Source: JAWPMT01 sp965267435
GTDB lineage: Bacteria > Bacteroidota > Bacteroidia > Cytophagales > Cyclobacteriaceae
NCBI GenBank assembly: GCA_965267435.1
Contig: OZ253960.1
Coordinates: 6,386,001-6,450,000, forward strand
Direction: 5' to 3'
DNA: 64,000 bases
Below the pieces are notes generated by a model. The model was not told the origin of the DNA and did not search any database. It saw only the letters and a program-made list of their open reading frames with translations. Shown here in pieces: positions 52,251 to 61,747 of this stretch (the first letter of the stretch is position 1; every line of letters starts with the position of its first letter). The position numbers and the translations under genes are program-made.

Positions 52251-53543
52251 ATGAAAAGGGCTTTGACTGGAATCCTACTCCTGCTACTGCACCTCACGCT
52301 GGTGAGGGTCGCGATCGGTCAGTCGCAGGATATTCCCTCTCAGTTTCAGGACACGGTGCCCAGTAAATCAGGCTACAGCGGGCTACTCGTTGTGGGGGGT
52401 AATAATACTACCTCTGCCGATCTCAAGTCAGACGACGAAGTCAAGGCCACATGGCTCAATCTCGATTTGTCTGACGAGCTCTTCGGTGGCTATTACCGGT
52501 TAAAGGGTCTCACGAAAAGGAAGCTAAACATCGCCCTGGGTACTGACTACATGTTCCTGACCCAAGTGGCCTCATTCAGCGAGTCAGACAGAAATGCGAC
52601 CAGTGGCATCTTCCGGTTTTTTGGTGTGTGGGAGGCATTCAATACCAAACGCGGATGGGTGGGTGAGCTGCAGGCGAAGGTCGAAAACCGGCATAGGATC
52701 GGGAAGGGGGGACTTCCCAGAACACTCGGTTATGAAGCGGGCGCAGCACTCAGTACCGCAAGCTTCAAGGATTTCAACTGGGGGCTAACCAACTTCTTTT
52801 GGAAGCAGGTTTTTCAGAAACAACGAATGGGACTCGTGATCGGCATCATGGATGCAGGAGACTGGCTCGATCTATTTCCGTCCCTCAATCCATACAAATT
52901 CTACTTGAATGAGGCTTTCTTCAACAGCCCGACAACCGCTCTGCCCAACCAAGGCTTTGGTGTTGCGGCGGAGGCGGACCTCGTTTCTCGGTTGTACGTC
53001 GCGGGGGGGATTCATGACGCCAATGGCGAGGCCCAAAACTTCCTCGTCGACAACCTGAACTCATTCTTCGGCACCCAGGAGTACTTCACATGGGTCGAGC
53101 TCGGCTGGCGAATGTCGGATAGATATTCATCTGGTGAGACGATTCATGTCACTTACTGGCAGCAGGACGCTCGCACCGAAGAGGGATTGGAGGCTAGTAG
53201 CGGCTGGAATTTCTCGGCATCGAAAACCTTCAACGGATCCTATACACCTTTTATCAGGGCGGGGATAAGCGACGGCAATGCGGCGGCTATGCATCACCTG
53301 ATCCAGGCTGGTCTCACGACGAAGATCCTGAGTCATGACTACCTGGGCATCGGCGTACACTGGGGAGGACCGAGTGATCGCACCAGACGTGATCAATCAG
53401 GCGTCGAACTTTTTTATGCATTCCAACTGACGGACAACCTCAATATCACCCCAGATGTGCAGCTGACATTCAACCCTTCCTTCAATGACCAAAAAGATGT
53501 CGTGGCGGTGTATTCGGTCGTGCGCATGCGCTACGCCATGTGA
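52251..53543 (+). CDS. Carbohydrate-selective porin (OprB-like)
   Basis: 430 residues from ATG 52251, the start that gives a signal peptide (MKRALTGILLLLLHLTLVRVAIGQ). The mature protein has the long-strand pattern of the OprB porin family: ATWLNLDLSDELFGGYYRL, VGELQAKVENRH, a DWLDLFPSLNPYKFYLNEAFF segment, GFGVAAEADL, GGIHDANGE, a WVELGWRM strand and a terminal aromatic region. The function is passive diffusion of sugars across the outer membrane. Divergent from the S9 peptidase. The stop overlaps the convergent SRPBCC gene by 13 bases. Confidence 0.75.
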   Translation: MKRALTGILLLLLHLTLVRVAIGQSQDIPSQFQDTVPSKSGYSGLLVVGGNNTTSADLKSDDEVKATWLNLDLSDELFGGYYRLKGLTKRKLNIALGTDYMFLTQVASFSESDRNATSGIFRFFGVWEAFNTKRGWVGELQAKVENRHRIGKGGLPRTLGYEAGAALSTASFKDFNWGLTNFFWKQVFQKQRMGLVIGIMDAGDWLDLFPSLNPYKFYLNEAFFNSPTTALPNQGFGVAAEADLVSRLYVAGGIHDANGEAQNFLVDNLNSFFGTQEYFTWVELGWRMSDRYSSGETIHVTYWQQDARTEEGLEASSGWNFSASKTFNGSYTPFIRAGISDGNAAAMHHLIQAGLTTKILSHDYLGIGVHWGGPSDRTRRDQSGVELFYAFQLTDNLNITPDVQLTFNPSFNDQKDVVAVYSVVRMRYAM

Positions 53544-54010
53544 TGAGCATGCGTGACTTTTCCGACCTCAGACTCAGAAATGGTTTTGAGGCCCTTCAAG
53601 AAACCTCGGATCCCCCCATTCCATTTTGATTTGATCATTAAGCCAAGCAGTTTACCGATCAGGCCATATTTCATCTCAAACATCTGCAGCTGAGTCACTT
53701 CATATTGGTTGGGTCCCACTTCGCGAAAAGAGTACTCATGCGAGAGCTGGTTGACAGGGAAGGAGCAAGCGGTGAGATCGTACTTCAGAGCCTTCTTTTC
53801 ATCGAAGACGGTGCACTCTTCTTCAAACCAGTTCTTCCCATCTTTCATATCCACTCGTCGTCTGGCGCCCAGGCCCGATGACAAAGCATTGAGGGCAACA
53901 GAAGATTGACATCCGGGGTCATACGCAGCCAGGCGATCGACAAGTGCCAACTCTTCCCATATGCGTTCGATCGGGGCCTCGATAGTGATGGTATTTCGTA
54001 AGGTGTACAT
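53531..54010 (-). CDS. SRPBCC (START-like) family protein
   Basis: 159 residues, cytoplasmic. Typical SRPBCC order: a strand TLRNTITIEAPIERIWEELAL, a MKDGKNWFEEECTVFDEKKALKYDL strand pair, FREVGPNQYEVTQL and a long C-terminal helix with LLGLMIKSKWNGGIRGFLKGLK. The fold forms a hydrophobic pocket for lipids or polyketides; the ligand is unknown. Divergent from the HxlR regulator across an inverted repeat, so it is the most probable target of that regulator. Confidence 0.85.
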   Translation of the reverse strand: MYTLRNTITIEAPIERIWEELALVDRLAAYDPGCQSSVALNALSSGLGARRRVDMKDGKNWFEEECTVFDEKKALKYDLTACSFPVNQLSHEYSFREVGPNQYEVTQLQMFEMKYGLIGKLLGLMIKSKWNGGIRGFLKGLKTISESEVGKVTHAHHMA

Positions 54011-54040
54011 GTTAGTATCAGGTTTTAGCTTGCAAATTAA

Positions 54041-54060
54041 AAGTTAAATATAATTAACTT
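54041..54060. promoter_or_regulatory. Candidate HxlR operator between divergent genes
   Basis: Inverted repeat AAGTTAA / TTAACTT with a six-base AT spacer. A third half-site AAGTTAA lies at 54070-54076. The repeat lies 31 bases before the SRPBCC start and 41 bases before the HxlR start, the classic place for an autoregulated divergent operator. Confidence 0.55.
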
Positions 54061-54100
54061 GTAAAAAGAAAGTTAAAAGTTGACCTTATTTTTGTTCTTG

Positions 54101-54514
54101 ATGGATTTTAGATCACACTGTCCTGTTAACTATGCTTTGGAGCACTTTGGTGATAAGTGGTCGTTGTTGATCATTCGTGACCTGATGTTCAAAGGCAAGA
54201 GGCACTACAATGAATTCCTGGAAGGCGGGGAGAAAGTCTCGACGAGCGTGCTTCGTGACAAGCTGCGCCTGCTGGAAGAGGGGGGCATCATCAGTAAAGG
54301 GCCTGACGCCGTGAAAAAGTCCCGGATTCGGTACAGCCTTACGCAGAAGGGAATCGATATGCTGCCTTTGATGGTGGACTTGATTGCCTGGAGTGGCAAT
54401 CATGATAGCCAGACGGCTGCGGAAGAGAAGTTTCTGAAGGATGCTGCGACGGATCGGGAGGCCCTGATCACATCTATCAAAGCTCAATTGTCCTCACAGC
54501 ATTTGGATCGCTAG
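54101..54514 (+). CDS. HxlR-family transcription regulator
   Basis: 137 residues from ATG 54101 (MDFRSHCPVNYALEHFGDKWSLLII), the family-typical start; an ATG at 54080 adds seven residues. The winged helix has RHYNEFLEGGEKVSTSVLRDKL and LLEEGGIISKGP, then RIRYSLTQKGIDMLP. The N-terminal Cys7 is the position used for redox or aldehyde sensing in several HxlR proteins. Divergent from the SRPBCC gene. A -7-like TATTTTTG lies at 54087-54094, only six bases before this start, so the message may be almost leaderless. Confidence 0.88.
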   Translation: MDFRSHCPVNYALEHFGDKWSLLIIRDLMFKGKRHYNEFLEGGEKVSTSVLRDKLRLLEEGGIISKGPDAVKKSRIRYSLTQKGIDMLPLMVDLIAWSGNHDSQTAAEEKFLKDAATDREALITSIKAQLSSQHLDR

Positions 54515-54525
54515 AGGGAAGGTCG

Positions 54526-55887
54526 CTAGTAGATATTGCGGTCCAGGTAGGCATTTCGAAACTTGCCCTCAAGGTCGTAGGATTTTGCCAGGGCAAGAAA
54601 ATCCTGATACTTCTCGTACCGGCTTTGCAATACCTGGGGGTCAAGTGTAAACAGTTTTCCCCAATGAGGTTTCACGCCAAACGGCGCTAGGGCTGATTCT
54701 ATTTTTGGTAAAAGAGCCATGACCCCTTCCTTGTTGGGCTTCAATGTGAAATGTATGGCCACACTGTCTTGCTGGTAGCAGGGGCTCATCCAAAAGCTGT
54801 CTGCAGCGATGGTCCTGATTTCCGTGATCATGAGCTGGGGATTGACCTCATCTTTTATCGCTTCCACTGCGAGTATCGCCTCCACAGCGTCAGTTCGAGG
54901 AACAAAGTATTCGGCCTGGAGTTCGTCTCCGGCACTGGGCGTGAAACCCATTTTAAAGTGAGGGAGTCTATCATACCAGGGGCCTGGTACGCCCATCTGA
55001 TCAGTGCAGTGTTCCGCTGACAATTCGATGATGGGATGAATATTTTTCGTCGCAGCGGTCGCTCCGTAGAAATCATTGCCCAAGTCATCGGCTGGTAGAT
55101 CTGTTCTCCGCTTCACCCATACTTCGCTGACATTTTGGTTCATCCAATCGGTGAAGAGGCTCACACTGTAGCCTGCAGACATGATGTCGTCGAAGTTCTC
55201 CACCAGAGATGAGAGTGGTAGATCCAGAAATACGTCCTGGCGCACGTCAAAGGTTGGTTGGATGTCAAGGGTCATTTCAGTGATGATGCCAAATGACCCG
55301 AGGCCTACGACCACAGCGGCAAAGTCGGAGTGGGAACGGTCCATTTCGACGACCTCGCCATTAGGAGTGACCATCTGAAGAGAGCGCACGGCAGTAGCGA
55401 GGTTTCCATTGCCTACTCCAGAGCCATGTGTAGCTGTGCTGCAAGCTCCTGCTACGGTGATGTGTGGTAGGGACGCGAGATTGTGAAGGGCGAACCCTTG
55501 TGCGTGGAGTTCTTCGGCAAAATTGCCATATCTGGAGCCGGCACCTATCGTGATCGTCTGTGTTTCCGGATCTAGCGCCTTGACCCCATTGAGTTTGGCG
55601 GTGGATATTTGGTTCTGTGGGCTATCGGCGATGTTGTTGAAACAATGGGTGGAGCCGAGTGCCTTCTGGGAATTAAGTTTCTTGACCAATGCCTGTAACT
55701 CATCAATCGTAGTTGGCTCATGCAGTTGTGGAGCTTTGTAGGTATAGTTTCCTGCCCAGTTGGTACGGGGTGCAGCGGCATCACTCACAGCGTTGGTTTT
55801 TTCTTTGGGTGAGCAAGAGGAGAGGGGTGACAGGATGCTGCCTGCCACGGCGAGTGAGGAGGTCGTCAGGAATTCTTTGCGTTTCAT
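54526..55887 (-). CDS. FAD-linked sugar/alditol oxidase (xylitol/gulonolactone oxidase type)
   Basis: 453 residues. The exported N-terminus has KRKEFLTTSSLAVAG, resembling a Tat signal but without a clear twin arginine, and a lipobox-like LSSC. The p-cresol methylhydroxylase-type FAD domain shows LQALVKKLNSQKALGSTHCF, AGSRYGNFAEELHAQGF and GACSTATHGSGVGNGNLAT. The C-terminal ALO-type part has HWGKLFTLDPQVLQSRYEKY. Enzymes of this family oxidise alditols or aldonolactones and make H2O2. Probably periplasmic. Convergent with the HxlR gene, 11 bases apart. Confidence 0.88.
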   Translation of the reverse strand: MKRKEFLTTSSLAVAGSILSPLSSCSPKEKTNAVSDAAAPRTNWAGNYTYKAPQLHEPTTIDELQALVKKLNSQKALGSTHCFNNIADSPQNQISTAKLNGVKALDPETQTITIGAGSRYGNFAEELHAQGFALHNLASLPHITVAGACSTATHGSGVGNGNLATAVRSLQMVTPNGEVVEMDRSHSDFAAVVVGLGSFGIITEMTLDIQPTFDVRQDVFLDLPLSSLVENFDDIMSAGYSVSLFTDWMNQNVSEVWVKRRTDLPADDLGNDFYGATAATKNIHPIIELSAEHCTDQMGVPGPWYDRLPHFKMGFTPSAGDELQAEYFVPRTDAVEAILAVEAIKDEVNPQLMITEIRTIAADSFWMSPCYQQDSVAIHFTLKPNKEGVMALLPKIESALAPFGVKPHWGKLFTLDPQVLQSRYEKYQDFLALAKSYDLEGKFRNAYLDRNIY

Positions 55888-56021
55888 CCGAAGGATACAT
55901 TGTTCCTCTCAATATACTGAAGACCTGTCACTTCGAATTTGGTCGCCCAAATATTGGGTATTTCTGGGTGCCATTGTTGATAACTTCCTTTCTTTGCGGC
56001 TGTCATTTCAATCAAGCACCG

Positions 56022-57161
56022 ATGCGAAGTCACCGTATTGCTACCACGATATTTTTCTTTGTCAGTGGGTTTACCCATGCCAACTGGGCTTCGCGTTTAC
56101 CTCAGTTAGAAGAATTCCTGGACATCACACATGCCAGCCTTGGGACGCTGCTATTCGTCATGGCTATTGGGGCGCTGTTGGCAATGCCGTTTACGGGATG
56201 GTTGGCTTACAAGTATGGTAGCAATAATGTATGCGGAGCTACCGCCGTGCTGCTTACCGTGTTTACCTCCCTCATTGCTATTCAAAGCGATCTGTACGTG
56301 GAGGGCGTTATTATTTTCTTTATTGGCTTCGCCAACGGCTCGATGGACGTCGCCATGAATGAACAGGCGGTGCTGGTCGAGCGCGAGTACAAGAAACCCA
56401 TTATGTCGTCGTTTCATGCTTTTTGGAGCATAGGCATGGCCGTTGGTGCTGGATCGGGAGCGTTGTTTTCCAAACTTGGTGTTCCGTTGGGAACGCACAT
56501 GATGATCATCGCTGCTGTGGCATTAGTCGCTTTTCTGTTCGCCGCCACTCGTCTGATCAAAAATGTCAATCACGGGGATGCCAAACCTGCCTCATCCTTC
56601 CTGCTGCCCAATCGAGTCATCATACCATTGGGGCTGATTGCTTTCTGCGGAATGCTCTCCGAGGGCTCGATGCTGGATTGGTCGGCCATCTATGTCAATG
56701 AGGTTGTTGGCAGTTCCAAAACAATGGGCGCTGTGGCCTTTGGGATATTTGGTGCTGCAATGACGACCGGGAGAATTTTTGGTGACTTTCTCACTGCGAG
56801 ATTGGGCAAGAAACGCCTGTTGATGCTTGATTCGGTTCTGGCGATTTCCGGCTTGGCAATTATTCTCTTGTTCCCTGTTATGCCGCTCACCACCGTTGGC
56901 CTCCTGCTCGTTGGCCTGGGACTTTCGACAGTCGTACCCATCGTCTATACAACTGCCGGCAATACGCCCGGCATCTCGCCCAGTGTAGGCATAGCTATGT
57001 CGACCACCATCGGTTATGCCGGCTTCTTCGTAGGGCCTCCGACTATCGGATATATTGCGGAGAACTATGGTCTCCGGGTGGCATTGGCCTTTACGTTGGC
57101 TCTTCTGGTGGTCATGTTTTTCCTTATCGCTCCCAGGAAGTTCGCTCGTCCAGCCGAATAA
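56022..57161 (+). CDS. MFS transporter (sugar/FucP-like or drug type)
   Basis: 379 residues from ATG 56022, the first Met that gives a short N-terminus before helix 1 (RIATTIFFFVSGFTHANWASRLP). About eleven to twelve helices. After helix 2 comes AMPFTGWLAYKYGSNN, a G-x-x-x-D/K loop; GSMDVAMNEQAVLVEREYKKP in the first half is typical of the bacterial MFS subfamily close to YbjJ/inner-membrane hexuronate-like transporters. A segment with TARLGKKRLLM is in the second half. Solute unknown. Divergent from the FAD oxidase gene. Confidence 0.87.
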   Translation: MRSHRIATTIFFFVSGFTHANWASRLPQLEEFLDITHASLGTLLFVMAIGALLAMPFTGWLAYKYGSNNVCGATAVLLTVFTSLIAIQSDLYVEGVIIFFIGFANGSMDVAMNEQAVLVEREYKKPIMSSFHAFWSIGMAVGAGSGALFSKLGVPLGTHMMIIAAVALVAFLFAATRLIKNVNHGDAKPASSFLLPNRVIIPLGLIAFCGMLSEGSMLDWSAIYVNEVVGSSKTMGAVAFGIFGAAMTTGRIFGDFLTARLGKKRLLMLDSVLAISGLAIILLFPVMPLTTVGLLLVGLGLSTVVPIVYTTAGNTPGISPSVGIAMSTTIGYAGFFVGPPTIGYIAENYGLRVALAFTLALLVVMFFLIAPRKFARPAE

Positions 57162-57202
57162 ATGCCTTTTGTTCTTTGGTGGTAAGCTCCTAAACTTGCT
57201 CC

Positions 57203-57709
57203 GTGAAGAAGATCATCCTATTGAGTGCAACAGCATGGATGTTGTTGTGCTCACAACTTAGCATCGCACAAGACAATCCTCTATCTGTATTCGAGCCTTT
57301 GGTAGGCAAAACATGGGCGGCCGCGGGCACCTGGGGAGATGGCTCCATTTTTATGCAGGAGATTACGATGGAGTGGGGCTTGAATAAGACCGTGATCAAG
57401 GCCAGCACCAGGGGTTTTGTAGATGCCGATCGGACCCAAATTGGGGATCGAAATTTTGGCATCAGACAGTATAGTAAGACAACTGAGAGAATTGAGTTCT
57501 ACGAATTTGACACATTCGGGGGCTACACACCTGGGTATATAGATGTGCAGGGGAAAGACTTCTATTACATCTATGAGTATGGTGGCACCACTTTCGCCGA
57601 TATCTGGGAATACCTCAATGAAGAGACCTATGGATTCCGCGTCGTGCAATTTGATGGCGGAGAAATAGGCGATACCTACCTGAGTACGGAATACCGGCTG
57701 AAACAGTAG
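57203..57709 (+). CDS. Secreted lipocalin-like protein of unknown function
   Basis: 168 residues from GTG 57203, with a signal peptide (KKIILLSATAWMLLCSQLSIAQ). Beta-rich: FEPLVGKTWAAAGTW, GSIFMQEITMEWGLNKTVIKAS, RIEFYEFDTFGGYTPGYIDVQG and a final YLSTEYRLKQ. The arrangement resembles DUF1579/lipocalin-like secreted proteins, but no family is certain. Six bases separate its stop from the stop of the convergent AbgB-like gene. Confidence 0.7.
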   Translation: MKKIILLSATAWMLLCSQLSIAQDNPLSVFEPLVGKTWAAAGTWGDGSIFMQEITMEWGLNKTVIKASTRGFVDADRTQIGDRNFGIRQYSKTTERIEFYEFDTFGGYTPGYIDVQGKDFYYIYEYGGTTFADIWEYLNEETYGFRVVQFDGGEIGDTYLSTEYRLKQ

Positions 57710-57715
57710 CCGTCC

Positions 57716-59320
57716 TTACTTGTCTTCTTCCTTGGCCCGTAGGCTTTCCAGTTGGTCCTGCCTCAATGTTGGGTACGTGATGCCCAGTTGCTCCAGGTAA
57801 GTGTCGTGCTGGGCTTCGTCGTAGTAGAATTCCTCCAGCGCCGGGCGGTACTCCTCCATGATGTCAGCATTCAATTCGATGGGTGGTTGATCCGTCTCAG
57901 AGATCATTGGCACATACTCCTGAACAGAGGACTGCTCGTTGTTGAAGTAATCCCAGGCCTGTTCGACCAACTCTGGTTGCAACAGGAAGTCGAGTATCGT
58001 CATGGCCTCCACCTGTGCGCCGGCCACTACGCCTTTGTGAGCGATTGGTGTAGCCATGGTGATGGCGTTGGACCAATGATGGCCCTGCAGCCCAGGGATG
58101 TTAGAGGGGAATCGTAGTGTCACCGTAGGCAGCTTCCAGCTAATGTCGCCAATGTCGTCAGAGCCGCCGCTGATAGGGTTTTCCAATGGTAGTCCCAACG
58201 TATCCAACTCGACATCCAGGCCCATAGAGTCACGGGGGGAGCGCACTTCAGCCTGCACAGCCCGGGCAAGGAGCTGATCATCCGCACTCCACTCAGGCAT
58301 CCCGACAGTTTTGATGTTTTCATACATGGTCTCGGCGATCACCTTATTGAAGTGGCGCGGCCACGCCGACCCGAGAACGCGGCGGCTAACCTTCGTACGC
58401 GTCATCATCGCCGCTCCCTCGGCAATCTCATTGGCACGGTTGTAAGCTTCCATGATACCGGGGTAAGTGACTTCCCTGAAATAATACCAAATCGACGCCT
58501 TGGATGGCACGACGTTGGGCTGATCCCCTCCATAATTGATGATGGAATGGGATCGACCTAAAGGATGAATGTGTTCGCGCGCATATTGCCAACCAATGTT
58601 CATGAGCTCTACAGCATCGGCAGCACTTCTTCCTCTCCAGGGCGCTCCGGCAGAGTGGGCAGACTCCCCCTCAAAAGTGTATTCTACGGAAATCAAGCCA
58701 GTTCCCCTGGCCTGGCCATAGGACACCGTCATATTGGAGGATACATGTGTGAAAATGCACAGATCCACATCATCGAAGTAGCCATCTCGGGTGAAATAGG
58801 CCTTGCTGCCCAGGAGCTCTTCAGCGACGCCTGGCCACATGATCAGCGTACCTGATAGGCCCTCCCGTTCCATGATCTCCTTCACCGCCAATACCGATAG
58901 GATGTTAAGGGGCACTCCAGAGTTGTGCCCTTCCCCATGGCCCGGCGCGCCCTCCACGATAGGATCATGGTAGGCAACTCCCGGCTTTTGGGATGCCTTG
59001 GGGATACAATCAAGGTCGCTGCCAATGGCGATTACGGGTTTGCCTGATCCCCACTTTGCCCACCAGGCTGTCGGTACTCCAGAGATGCCGTATTCGACTT
59101 CGAAGCCGTTTTCTTCGAGAATACCGGTGATGTACTTGGAGGTTTCCGTTTCCTGGAATCCCAACTCCGCGAAGCTGAAGACTTTATCCACGAGTACCTG
59201 GGCCATCTTGGTTTGGGCACCAATCTTTTCTTGTATTTCAGCTTTAAGGGCTTCGAGGTCTTGTGCAGGGCAGAGGTATACGACGCCGACAATTAGCGCC
59301 AGGGAGATAAATTTTCTCAT
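57716..59320 (-). CDS. Secreted M20 amidohydrolase resembling AbgB
   Basis: 534 residues with a signal peptide (ending at CPAQD, about 20). Close in pattern to p-aminobenzoyl-glutamate hydrolase subunit B: VFSFAELGFQETETSKYI, AIGSDLDCIPKASQKPG, GHGEGHNSGVPLN, an EGESAHSAGAPWRGRSA dimerisation stretch, and SGGSDDIGDISWKLP. Cytosolic AbgB is about 480 residues; here a signal and a longer C-terminus are present, so this form acts outside the inner membrane. The likely reaction is removal of an acyl or aroyl group from an amino acid. Confidence 0.88.
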   Translation of the reverse strand: MRKFISLALIVGVVYLCPAQDLEALKAEIQEKIGAQTKMAQVLVDKVFSFAELGFQETETSKYITGILEENGFEVEYGISGVPTAWWAKWGSGKPVIAIGSDLDCIPKASQKPGVAYHDPIVEGAPGHGEGHNSGVPLNILSVLAVKEIMEREGLSGTLIMWPGVAEELLGSKAYFTRDGYFDDVDLCIFTHVSSNMTVSYGQARGTGLISVEYTFEGESAHSAGAPWRGRSAADAVELMNIGWQYAREHIHPLGRSHSIINYGGDQPNVVPSKASIWYYFREVTYPGIMEAYNRANEIAEGAAMMTRTKVSRRVLGSAWPRHFNKVIAETMYENIKTVGMPEWSADDQLLARAVQAEVRSPRDSMGLDVELDTLGLPLENPISGGSDDIGDISWKLPTVTLRFPSNIPGLQGHHWSNAITMATPIAHKGVVAGAQVEAMTILDFLLQPELVEQAWDYFNNEQSSVQEYVPMISETDQPPIELNADIMEEYRPALEEFYYDEAQHDTYLEQLGITYPTLRQDQLESLRAKEEDK

Positions 59321-59489
59321 GGTTAGGTAGGTATGTCGAGTAAACTAGTCGATTTGCGACAAACTCTCAAGTAGCAGCCATCGTGCTGGACAAGCAGGAA
59401 TACTTAAAACAAGAGCTTTTGACATAAAGACGTTATTTATAATATTATTTGTATAATTGTATTATATCAATATAAAACATCATAAAACA

Positions 59490-60296
59490 ATGAATACAGC
59501 CAGCTATTCCAGGGTCCTTTGCATGGGAGCCCTTATTATTCTATCTCTTTTTGGATGCAACGATGTAGGAGAATTCTCTGGAGATACCGCCCGTTTGGAA
59601 GTTGTCCTTGTGGATGCTCCAGCGAACTTTGGGGGGGTGTTTATCGAAATCCTTGATGTGCAAGTACGTGCCGACAAAGGAAACGACGAAAAGGGATGGG
59701 TTTCTTTGGAGGGTTTTGAACCAGGGGTCTACAATCTGCTCAGTCTCGTTAATGGCGAGGAAGCTTTTATGGGTGTCGTGGAGCTTCCGGAGGGTCAGCT
59801 CGCCCAAATAAGGTTGATCCTGGGAGAGAATAACTTCATAGGTGATACCGAGGAAATTTTGGAGTTGAAAGTGCCATCGGGAAGTCAAAGCGGTCTGAAG
59901 TTGCAAATCAACGAGACGATCGAAGCAGGCGTCTCCTACAAACTCGTAATTGATTTTGATGCCGGACAGTCCATCATTCCAACCAAAGGAGGCCAGCGCT
60001 ACATTCTTAAGCCGGTTCTACGTGCCTCACTAGAAGCTCAGGCTGGAAGCGTGAGCGGTATCGTTGCACCTTCGACTTTGGAGGCAATCGTTTATGCAAT
60101 CAACTCAGAGGAAGACACAGTATCCAGCTATCCGGATGACACCGGAGGGTTTATGATCAGGTCCCTCAAGGCTGGAGAGTACAAGGTGGTAGCCGTCTCA
60201 GGGGAAGCTAATGGCCTGGACAAGATCACCAAAGATGGCGTTCAGGTGCTGGTGGGCGAAGATACGGATATCGGCACGTTTGACTTCGCCAACTAG
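59490..60296 (+). CDS. DUF4382 lipoprotein with C-terminal carboxypeptidase-regulatory-like domain
   Basis: 268 residues from ATG 59490, the start that gives a lipoprotein signal (lipobox SLFGC). The DUF4382 domain (35-190) has LEVVLVDAPANFGGVFIEI, GWVSLEGFEPGVYNLLSLV, the strand GQLAQIRLILGENN and SGLKLQINETIEAGVSYKLVIDFD. The C-terminal part (190-268) with IVAPSTLEAIVYAIN and GGFMIRSLKAGEYKVVAVS looks like a carboxypeptidase-regulatory domain. Surface or periplasmic; function unknown. The AT-rich DNA upstream (59420-59480) is a likely promoter zone. Confidence 0.88.
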   Translation: MNTASYSRVLCMGALIILSLFGCNDVGEFSGDTARLEVVLVDAPANFGGVFIEILDVQVRADKGNDEKGWVSLEGFEPGVYNLLSLVNGEEAFMGVVELPEGQLAQIRLILGENNFIGDTEEILELKVPSGSQSGLKLQINETIEAGVSYKLVIDFDAGQSIIPTKGGQRYILKPVLRASLEAQAGSVSGIVAPSTLEAIVYAINSEEDTVSSYPDDTGGFMIRSLKAGEYKVVAVSGEANGLDKITKDGVQVLVGEDTDIGTFDFAN

Positions 60297-60300
60297 AACT

Positions 60301-61149
60301 TTAACAACCAACTGTCCAGTGGATAGCCACTGGCTCCACGAGGGCGTCACCGTTTGCTTCCGAGGAAAGGAACAACGTTGGCGCCGTCACATTTTCATGG
60401 TTCGAGGTGTCAATGATGAGGTCGAGGCGATCGTCCCCATCGAGGTCCCCCGCCCAGAGGAGGTTCATCATGGATGCTAGGTACCGCGATTCCTCTATCA
60501 GTACTTGCTGCTTCAATACTCCCTCAGACTGCGATAGCAATATCACCTGGTAGTCATTGATAAATCCGTCTTGCCTTGTTCCACGGAAGATGATCCGGGT
60601 ACGTTCGATCTCCAAATCGACATCAAGCGTATCCCCTATTGAAAGTGCCGCTTCCGAGCCAAGTGTTGGTACAGGCCCTTCGGCCAATTGGGTGCCTGTG
60701 ATGAGTAAAATGCATTGGGCGTCCAGGTCGGTAGACACCTTCCAACCTGTTTTCTCTCCCACCCCGTCCATGATCACATCTTGCACATGCTCAAAAGCCG
60801 GGTCTACCCGTTGCAGGAAGTGGCTGGTTTCATTTGAGAACAGCCCAATCCAGGTTTGGGTCTGCGCCTCAGGCCATAACTCGTCATTGTGGAATCGACT
60901 GGTTGTCAGGATTTTGATGGGCGAGGCATCGAGTGCCTCACGGAGCACCAGCCCATGGTATTTTGTGAGGATCGTGTCTATTTTCTTTTCCGATGCTTTC
61001 ACATCAGTCGGCTTTTCACCAACAGGAGGATTCACTTCTTGAGGACTGAAGGTGGCATTGGTGGCGTCAATCACGGGTCCTGTTGCATTCGGCGGTGAGC
61101 ACGAGGCGGCCACAACCGCCAATAGTAAGAGGTATTGGATGGTTTTCAT
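60301..61149 (-). CDS. Lipoprotein with a terminal calcium-loop repeat
   Basis: 282 residues from ATG 61149, giving a lipoprotein signal (lipobox VAASC). Beta-rich, with LVLREALDASPIKILTTS near 60, QTWIGLFSNETSHFL, DVIMDGVGEKTGW and, near the end, GDLDGDDRLDLIIDTS, a DxDxDxxxD loop as in FG-GAP propellers. Only one such loop is visible, so it is not a regular propeller. Family not recognised. Four bases separate it from the convergent DUF4382 gene. Confidence 0.7.
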   Translation of the reverse strand: MKTIQYLLLLAVVAASCSPPNATGPVIDATNATFSPQEVNPPVGEKPTDVKASEKKIDTILTKYHGLVLREALDASPIKILTTSRFHNDELWPEAQTQTWIGLFSNETSHFLQRVDPAFEHVQDVIMDGVGEKTGWKVSTDLDAQCILLITGTQLAEGPVPTLGSEAALSIGDTLDVDLEIERTRIIFRGTRQDGFINDYQVILLSQSEGVLKQQVLIEESRYLASMMNLLWAGDLDGDDRLDLIIDTSNHENVTAPTLFLSSEANGDALVEPVAIHWTVGC

Positions 61150-61421
61150 TTGTCTATGCTGTGGTGGTCGAATAAGGAAAAAAGTTGCTTCATCAAAATG
61201 CGACAAAAAATCCGGCCGACGAAATATTGAGGAATGGCCGGGTAGGAATGGGTCACCAGCCTTGGTAGCTTGATGGCGCTTCCCCGAGGTGGATTCTTTG
61301 CAGTGAAATGCCTACACTTTGGCGTGAGGGTCGAAGCAGACCTTCATAGTCGGATTGTTAAGACATCCGGGGAGATGGGTCGAGAAGCGACCCTGGCTTC
61401 GGGTTCTGGAAGGAGGAAGTA

Positions 61422-61676
61422 TCAGGCTGTGCGCAGCGCCAATACCTTGTAAATTTTCTGTCTTTGCAGCCAGGCAGGTATGGAGGCCAAAAGTGCAAGC
61501 ATAGAAACGACGACCGTCGTCAGGCCGATTTCGCCACTGCTCTCTATGAGTCGAAAGGAACCAACAATCATAGCGACTGAAGCACCCGCCCACACGGTGC
61601 ACAGCACGAGATTGGAAAGTACGGCTCTGCGGGACAATTTTTCGCTGGTGTAGGTGTCAAATCTTTCGAAGATCAT
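61422..61676 (-). CDS. Small two-helix membrane protein
   Basis: 84 residues from ATG 61676 (an ATG at 61700 adds eight). Two membrane helices (about 20-42 and 52-70), with a basic stretch before the first. No family recognised. The reading frame is plausible because of its hydrophobic pattern and its position 47 bases downstream of the alpha/beta-hydrolase gene on the same strand. Confidence 0.5.
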   Translation of the reverse strand: MIFERFDTYTSEKLSRRAVLSNLVLCTVWAGASVAMIVGSFRLIESSGEIGLTTVVVSMLALLASIPAWLQRQKIYKVLALRTA

Positions 61677-61747
61677 AGAAGGAGCTTTTTTGAGATACAA
61701 ATGCGTTAACGGGCAAATGACCTCAAACGTTGCTTCTTAATGCAAGA

